Positions 59,955 through 64,000 of a DNA stretch of 64,000 nucleotides are shown piece by piece; within the stretch, counting starts at the first letter, position 1, and each line of letters begins with the position of its first letter. The stretch comes from CAYPAV01 sp964408805 (GTDB lineage Bacteria; Pseudomonadota; Alphaproteobacteria; UBA8366): assembly GCA_964408805.1 (NCBI GenBank), contig CAYPAV010000003.1, positions 274,864-338,863 on the forward strand, written 5' to 3'. The notes under the pieces are model-generated. The model saw only the letters and a list, made by a program, of their open reading frames with translations, was not told the origin of the DNA and did no database searches. Made by a program: the position numbers and the translations under genes.

Positions 59955-61835
59955 GTGCAGCCCGAGAAGCAACGCATCAAGTCGATCAGCCGACGGGCGG
60001 CGCTGCTTGCAGGCGGCAAGGTTATCCTGTTGAGCGGTTTGTGCGCGCGGCTTTACTACCTTCAGGTAATGGAGGCCGAACGCTACCGGATGATGGCGGA
60101 CGACAACCGCATCAATCTCCGGCTTCTCGCGCCGCCGCGCGGCCATATCGTCGACCGGTTCGGCGCCTCGATGGCGGTTAACGTCCAGAACTACCGCGTC
60201 GTCATCGTCCCCGAGCAAGCGCTCGACGTCGAAGAGACTTTGGCGCGGCTCGGCCAATTGATCGATGTCGACGCGCATGATCGCCGCCGGGTTCTCCGGG
60301 ACGCGCATCGCCGGCGCGCCTTCGTGCCGATCACGGTGCGCGAGAACCTTAGCTGGGCCGAAACCAGCCGGGTCGAGGTCAACGGGCCCGATCTGCCGGG
60401 AATTTCGATCGATGTCGGCCAATCACGCCATTATCCAAACGGCATGCTGGGGGCGCACGTCATGGGCTATGTGGCGGCGGTCTCGGACAAGCGCCGGGCC
60501 TCCGACCCTTTGCTCCAACTTCCAGGTTTCCGGGTCGGCAAGACCGGCATCGAGCGCCGCTACGACGACGAGCTTCGCGGCACCGCCGGCAACAGCCAGG
60601 TCGAGGTCAACGCGATCGGCCGGATCATCCAGGAACTGGCGCGGACCGAGGGCCGGCCCGGCCGCCGCATCGTCCTTTCGCTCGATTTGGAGCTGCAGCG
60701 ATACGTCACCGAACGGGTGGCCGAATACCGCCGGGCCGCCGTGGTCGCGATGAATGCCCACACCGGCGAGGTCCTCACCATGGTCTCCACGCCCGGCTTT
60801 GATCCCAACGGCTTCAACGAGGGGCTGGACGCGAAATCGTGGCGCGCGCTCGCGGAAAACCCGGACGCGCCGCTCTCCAACAAGGCGATCGCCGGACAAT
60901 ATGCCCCCGGATCGACCTTCAAGATCGCGGTCATGATGGCCGCGCTGGAAAGCGGGATCGCGCCCGACCATCGCGCCTTCTGCACCGGGTTTACGGAACT
61001 CGGCGACCAGCGCTTTCACTGCTGGAACCGGCATGGGCACGGGCTGATCGCGATGGTCGACGCGATGCGGGAATCCTGCGACGTCTATTTCTACGACTTG
61101 GCCCTGAAACTCGGCGTCGACCGCATCGCCGCGATGGCCCGGCGCCTTGGCATCGGCGCGCCCCTGGCCATCGATATTCCGGGCGAGAAAGGCGGCCAGA
61201 TGCCGACCCGCGCCTGGAAGAAACGCCGCTTCGAACGGAACTGGCTGAAGGGCGAAACCCTGGTGACCGCGATCGGCCAAGGTTACGTCCTGACAACCCC
61301 GCTGCAATTGGCGGTCATGACCGCGCGGGCGGTCAACGGGGGCTATGCGGTCGTTCCACGCCTGACGCGAAACAAAATCGACGACGGCGGGGTGGAAACC
61401 GGCGGTGTGCCATTCCCCTCGCTCGGCTTTTCCGAACGGTCACGGAAGATTCTGCGCCAAGCCTTGGACGAGGTCGTAAACCATACGCGCGGAACCGCCT
61501 TCGGCGCGCGAATCGAGGAATCGGGCCGCGTGATGGGCGGCAAGACCGGGACCGCCCAGGTCCGGCGCATCACCATGATGGAGCGCGAAGCCGGCGTGAA
61601 GAAGAACAAGGAGCGGCCTTGGCGCGAACGCGATCATGCGCTCTTCGTCGGTTTCGCCCCCGTCGATGATCCGCGCTTCGTGGTCTCGGTGGTAATTGAA
61701 CATGGCGGCGGCGGATCGAAATCGGCGGCCCCCGTCGCGCGCGATGTGCTGCGGGAGGTGCAGCGCCGCCACAATTCGTCTCGGCTCGTCGCCGGGAAAC
61801 CGGCGACCCATATCGCCAAGGCGGGTACGCGATGA
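59955..61835 (+). CDS. mrdA: Penicillin-binding protein 2
   Basis: This 626-residue transpeptidase has an N-terminal anchor (about 17-37), a PBP-dimer domain (about 57-235) and the transpeptidase domain with Ser320-x-x-Lys323 (APGSTFKIA), SCD (RESCDVYFY) and KTGTAQV. It cross-links peptidoglycan during lateral wall growth and is the partner of RodA. Start is GTG 59955. rodA overlaps by four bases. Confidence 0.95.
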   Translation: MQPEKQRIKSISRRAALLAGGKVILLSGLCARLYYLQVMEAERYRMMADDNRINLRLLAPPRGHIVDRFGASMAVNVQNYRVVIVPEQALDVEETLARLGQLIDVDAHDRRRVLRDAHRRRAFVPITVRENLSWAETSRVEVNGPDLPGISIDVGQSRHYPNGMLGAHVMGYVAAVSDKRRASDPLLQLPGFRVGKTGIERRYDDELRGTAGNSQVEVNAIGRIIQELARTEGRPGRRIVLSLDLELQRYVTERVAEYRRAAVVAMNAHTGEVLTMVSTPGFDPNGFNEGLDAKSWRALAENPDAPLSNKAIAGQYAPGSTFKIAVMMAALESGIAPDHRAFCTGFTELGDQRFHCWNRHGHGLIAMVDAMRESCDVYFYDLALKLGVDRIAAMARRLGIGAPLAIDIPGEKGGQMPTRAWKKRRFERNWLKGETLVTAIGQGYVLTTPLQLAVMTARAVNGGYAVVPRLTRNKIDDGGVETGGVPFPSLGFSERSRKILRQALDEVVNHTRGTAFGARIEESGRVMGGKTGTAQVRRITMMEREAGVKKNKERPWRERDHALFVGFAPVDDPRFVVSVVIEHGGGGSKSAAPVARDVLREVQRRHNSSRLVAGKPATHIAKAGTR

Positions 61836-62980
61836 TCGGACCGCGCCGTGGCACCGGCGCCATGACGCTCGGACGGCGTTTCTGGCAGATCAACTGGTTC
61901 CTGATCTTTCTGATCACGGCGCTCGCCTGTGTCGGCTTCGCGATGCTCTATTCTGCGGCCGACGGGAACTACGACCCCTGGGCGTCCCGCCAGGCGACTC
62001 GTTTCGTGGTGGGCCTCGGCGTCATGCTGATGATTGCGCTCACCGATATCCGCCTTTGGCTGAGACATGCCTATCTCTTCTACGCGGTGGCCTTGGGACT
62101 ATTGATCGCCGTCGAGTTCGCGGGCTCCATGGGGATGGGGGCGCAGCGATGGATCGATCTTAAGTTCATTCGCCTGCAGCCTTCGGAACTGATGAAGATT
62201 ACGATGGTCCTGGCGCTGGCGCGCTATTTCCACCGCCTCAGCCTCGATGACGTGGCGCGGCCGGTCTATCTCCTGTTCCCGCTGGTCCTGGTGGCGGCGC
62301 CGACGGTGCTGGTCCTACGCCAACCCGATCTCGGCACGGCGATCCTGTTGACGCTGGGCGGCGGCGTCATGTTCTTCATCGCCGGGGTGCGGATATGGAA
62401 GTTCGTCCTCGTGGGCCTCATGGGCGTGGCCGCGGTTCCGCTCGCCTGGTCGATGCTTCACGCCTATCAGAAGAAACGTATCCTGACCTTCCTCTCGCCC
62501 GAGAGCGACCCGCTCGGTGCCGGCTATCATGTCCTTCAATCGAAAATCGCACTCGGCTCCGGTGGCGTCTTCGGCAAGGGTTTCCTGAACGGGACGCAAA
62601 GCCATCTCAGCTTTCTGCCCGAGATGCAGACCGATTTCATCTTCACCATGTATGCCGAGGAATTCGGTCTCGCGGGCGGCTTGCTGCTGATCGCGCTCTA
62701 CGCGGTGATCATCGCCTATGGCTATTTCATAGCACTCCGCACGCGCAACCATTTTGGCCGGCTGGTGGCCCTCGGTGTCACCTCGACCTTCTTCCTCTAT
62801 GTTTTCATGAATATCGCCATGGTCATGGGACTGATCCCGGTGGTCGGCGTGCCGCTGCCGCTGGTCTCCTATGGCGGGACCGCGATGATGACGGTCCTGA
62901 TCGGCTTCGGATTGTTGCTCAACGTCTTCGTCCATCGCGACCTTCGGATCAGCCGACACGGCGAGGAACAACGGGTCTAA
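61832..62980 (+). CDS. rodA: Peptidoglycan glycosyltransferase RodA
   Basis: This 382-residue SEDS protein has about ten membrane helices. Conserved pieces are ALACVGFAMLYSA, KFIRLQPSELMKI, LRQPDLGTAILL (with the catalytic Asp), LPEMQTDFIFTMYAEEFG and GLIPVVGVPLPLVSYGGTAMM. It polymerises glycan strands with PBP2 in the elongasome. It is the last gene of the mre operon. The crotonase-family gene follows after about 95 bp. Confidence 0.96.
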   Translation: MIGPRRGTGAMTLGRRFWQINWFLIFLITALACVGFAMLYSAADGNYDPWASRQATRFVVGLGVMLMIALTDIRLWLRHAYLFYAVALGLLIAVEFAGSMGMGAQRWIDLKFIRLQPSELMKITMVLALARYFHRLSLDDVARPVYLLFPLVLVAAPTVLVLRQPDLGTAILLTLGGGVMFFIAGVRIWKFVLVGLMGVAAVPLAWSMLHAYQKKRILTFLSPESDPLGAGYHVLQSKIALGSGGVFGKGFLNGTQSHLSFLPEMQTDFIFTMYAEEFGLAGGLLLIALYAVIIAYGYFIALRTRNHFGRLVALGVTSTFFLYVFMNIAMVMGLIPVVGVPLPLVSYGGTAMMTVLIGFGLLLNVFVHRDLRISRHGEEQRV

Positions 62981-63074
62981 CCCTATTCCACGCCCCCCCA
63001 ACGACCTAGATAGATAGTCGCACGCCCCATCGCGGGACGACCCCGCCACGCCGCAACACCGAAGGATCCAAAAG

Positions 63075-63848
63075 ATGACCGAGCCCCTGGTGACCTACGA
63101 ATCGAACGACCGGATCGCCACGATCACGATCAACCGCGCCGACAAGATGAACGCGCTTTCGAACGGCGTCGTCGCGGAACTGCGCGATGCGATGCTGCGC
63201 CTGCAACAGAGCGACGACATGTGCGCCATCGTGACGGCGGCGGGCGACAAGGCCTTTTCGGTCGGCGCCGATCTCAAGGACCCGCCGCGCGACCCCGCCC
63301 TCTGGGAGTGCATGCCGGGGGTGGGCGTCGACGTCGACAAGCCGCTCGTCGCAGCGGTTTCGGGCTATTGCGTCGGTGGCGCCTTCTGCCTAGTCCAGTT
63401 CTGCGACTTCGCGGTCGCCAGCGAGAGCGCCGACTTCTTCTACCCAGAGGCCCAGATCGGCTTCTGCGGCGGCCTGATCGCCGGCCTCGCGGCCCGTCTG
63501 CCGCACAAGATCGCCATGGAGTTCATGCTGACCGGCAAGCACTTCGACGCCCAGCGCGCCTACGAAGTCGGCATGATCAACAAGGTCGTGCCCGTCGGCG
63601 AGCAGGTCGAGGGGGCGATGGAATACGCCCGCATCATGCGCGACAGCGCGCCGATGGTGGTGCGCACGATCAAGCGCTTCGTGCGTGAGACTGTGGTCGA
63701 GCGCGGTCCCTCGGAGCTCTCGGCGCTCACCCAGCGCGAACTCCTCAGCATCAGCCGGGGTGCCGACCAGCAGGAAGGCGGCCGCGCCTTCAAGGAAAAA
63801 CGGAAACCAGTCTTCAGCCAACCCTGGAACAGCCCGCCCCTCGGTTAG
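63075..63848 (+). CDS. Enoyl-CoA hydratase/isomerase (crotonase) family protein
   Basis: This 257-residue crotonase-fold protein has an N-terminal INRADKMNALSN block, FSVGADLKD (oxyanion loop region) and GYCVGGAFCLVQFCD with the second oxyanion Gly. Of the two Glu used by hydratases, the one in the PEAQIGF segment is present (Glu125), while the earlier one is Cys105 in GGAFC. This pattern is more common in isomerases or in non-hydratase members. It is a CoA-thioester enzyme whose substrate is unknown. It stands alone between rodA and tRNA-Lys. Confidence 0.88.
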   Translation: MTEPLVTYESNDRIATITINRADKMNALSNGVVAELRDAMLRLQQSDDMCAIVTAAGDKAFSVGADLKDPPRDPALWECMPGVGVDVDKPLVAAVSGYCVGGAFCLVQFCDFAVASESADFFYPEAQIGFCGGLIAGLAARLPHKIAMEFMLTGKHFDAQRAYEVGMINKVVPVGEQVEGAMEYARIMRDSAPMVVRTIKRFVRETVVERGPSELSALTQRELLSISRGADQQEGGRAFKEKRKPVFSQPWNSPPLG

Positions 63849-63868
63849 AGCCCTGGTCTAGGCGGGTA

Positions 63869-63897
63869 TCGACAAGGTGCCGGCGCTTTGCTATACC
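63869..63897 (+). promoter_or_regulatory. tRNA-Lys promoter
   Basis: TCGACA (63869-63874) and TATACC (63892-63897) with a 17-bp spacer lie about 20 bp before the tRNA. A GC-rich discriminator follows, as expected for a stringently controlled stable RNA promoter. Confidence 0.65.
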
Positions 63898-63917
63898 CCC
63901 GCCCGCAAACTTGGGAA

Positions 63918-63993
<76 letters not shown>

Positions 63994-64000
63994 AGTTTTC

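Overview
The window is 64 kb of a high-GC (about 64%) alphaproteobacterial chromosome, probably a Rhodospirillales-like free-living heterotroph. The best taxonomic evidence is the circularly permuted, two-piece ssrA (tmRNA) gene. Alphaproteobacterial-type SspB, the RHH_4 ribbon-helix-helix protein, ClpS and the thyA-folA and hflK-hflC-DUF2065-degP layouts agree. One run of 100 N shows that this is a draft scaffold. There is no prophage, insertion sequence, CRISPR array or rRNA. Most of the window is ordinary chromosome with a strong catabolic flavour.

Layout. 0-5 kb: a truncated D-aminoacylase-like amidohydrolase faces a fused hydantoinase/oxoprolinase and its winged-helix regulator, with a tandem operator-like element between them. 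5-20 kb: a mixed region with a low-GC DUF2817 peptidase-like gene, sulfotransferase, clpS, methyltransferase, flavoproteins, AsmA, a CheW protein carrying a C-terminal globin-like domain, and class I fumarase. 20-24 kb: an SDR gene interrupted only by an assembly gap, sspB next to ssrA, then thyA-folA-VOC. 24-38 kb: a catabolic block with an HsaA-like flavoprotein, a globin fused to a minimal chemoreceptor hairpin, a maleate-isomerase-like gene, a NicX-family ring-cleavage dioxygenase operon (dioxygenase, hydrolase, acyl-CoA dehydrogenase, CoA ligase), a caspase/SUMF1 gene broken by one in-frame stop, SDR, TauD-type dioxygenase, a second CoA ligase, and a permease with a clear sigma70 promoter and operator. 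38-44 kb: glutamine amidotransferase, HpcH aldolase, class III alcohol dehydrogenase, a double CAP-domain protein and ApbC/Mrp. 44-48 kb: membrane protein quality control (hflK, hflC, DUF2065, degP). 48-53 kb: MFS transporter, an Hpt-pseudoreceiver protein with a response regulator, SMP-30 lactonase, serB and miaA. 53-57 kb: ilvB-ilvN-ilvC. 57-63 kb: the elongasome operon mreB-mreC-mreD-mrdA-rodA. The right edge holds a crotonase-family gene and tRNA-Lys(CTT).

Functional themes. (1) Proteolysis and rescue: ssrA, sspB, clpS, hflKC and degP. (2) Catabolism of organic acids and probably N-heterocyclic or aromatic compounds through ring cleavage and CoA thioesters. (3) Gas or redox signalling: a heme-competent globin-chemoreceptor and a CheW fused to a globin-like domain without the proximal histidine, plus an Hpt/receiver pair. 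No CheA is in the window. (4) Cell shape and branched-chain amino acid synthesis.

The most unusual items are the CheW-globin fusion, the globin-minimal chemoreceptor, the NicX-like operon, the nonsense codon in the caspase/SUMF1 gene, an apparent AUA start for DUF2065, and a 55-bp duplication flanking the N gap whose removal restores an intact 245-residue SDR.
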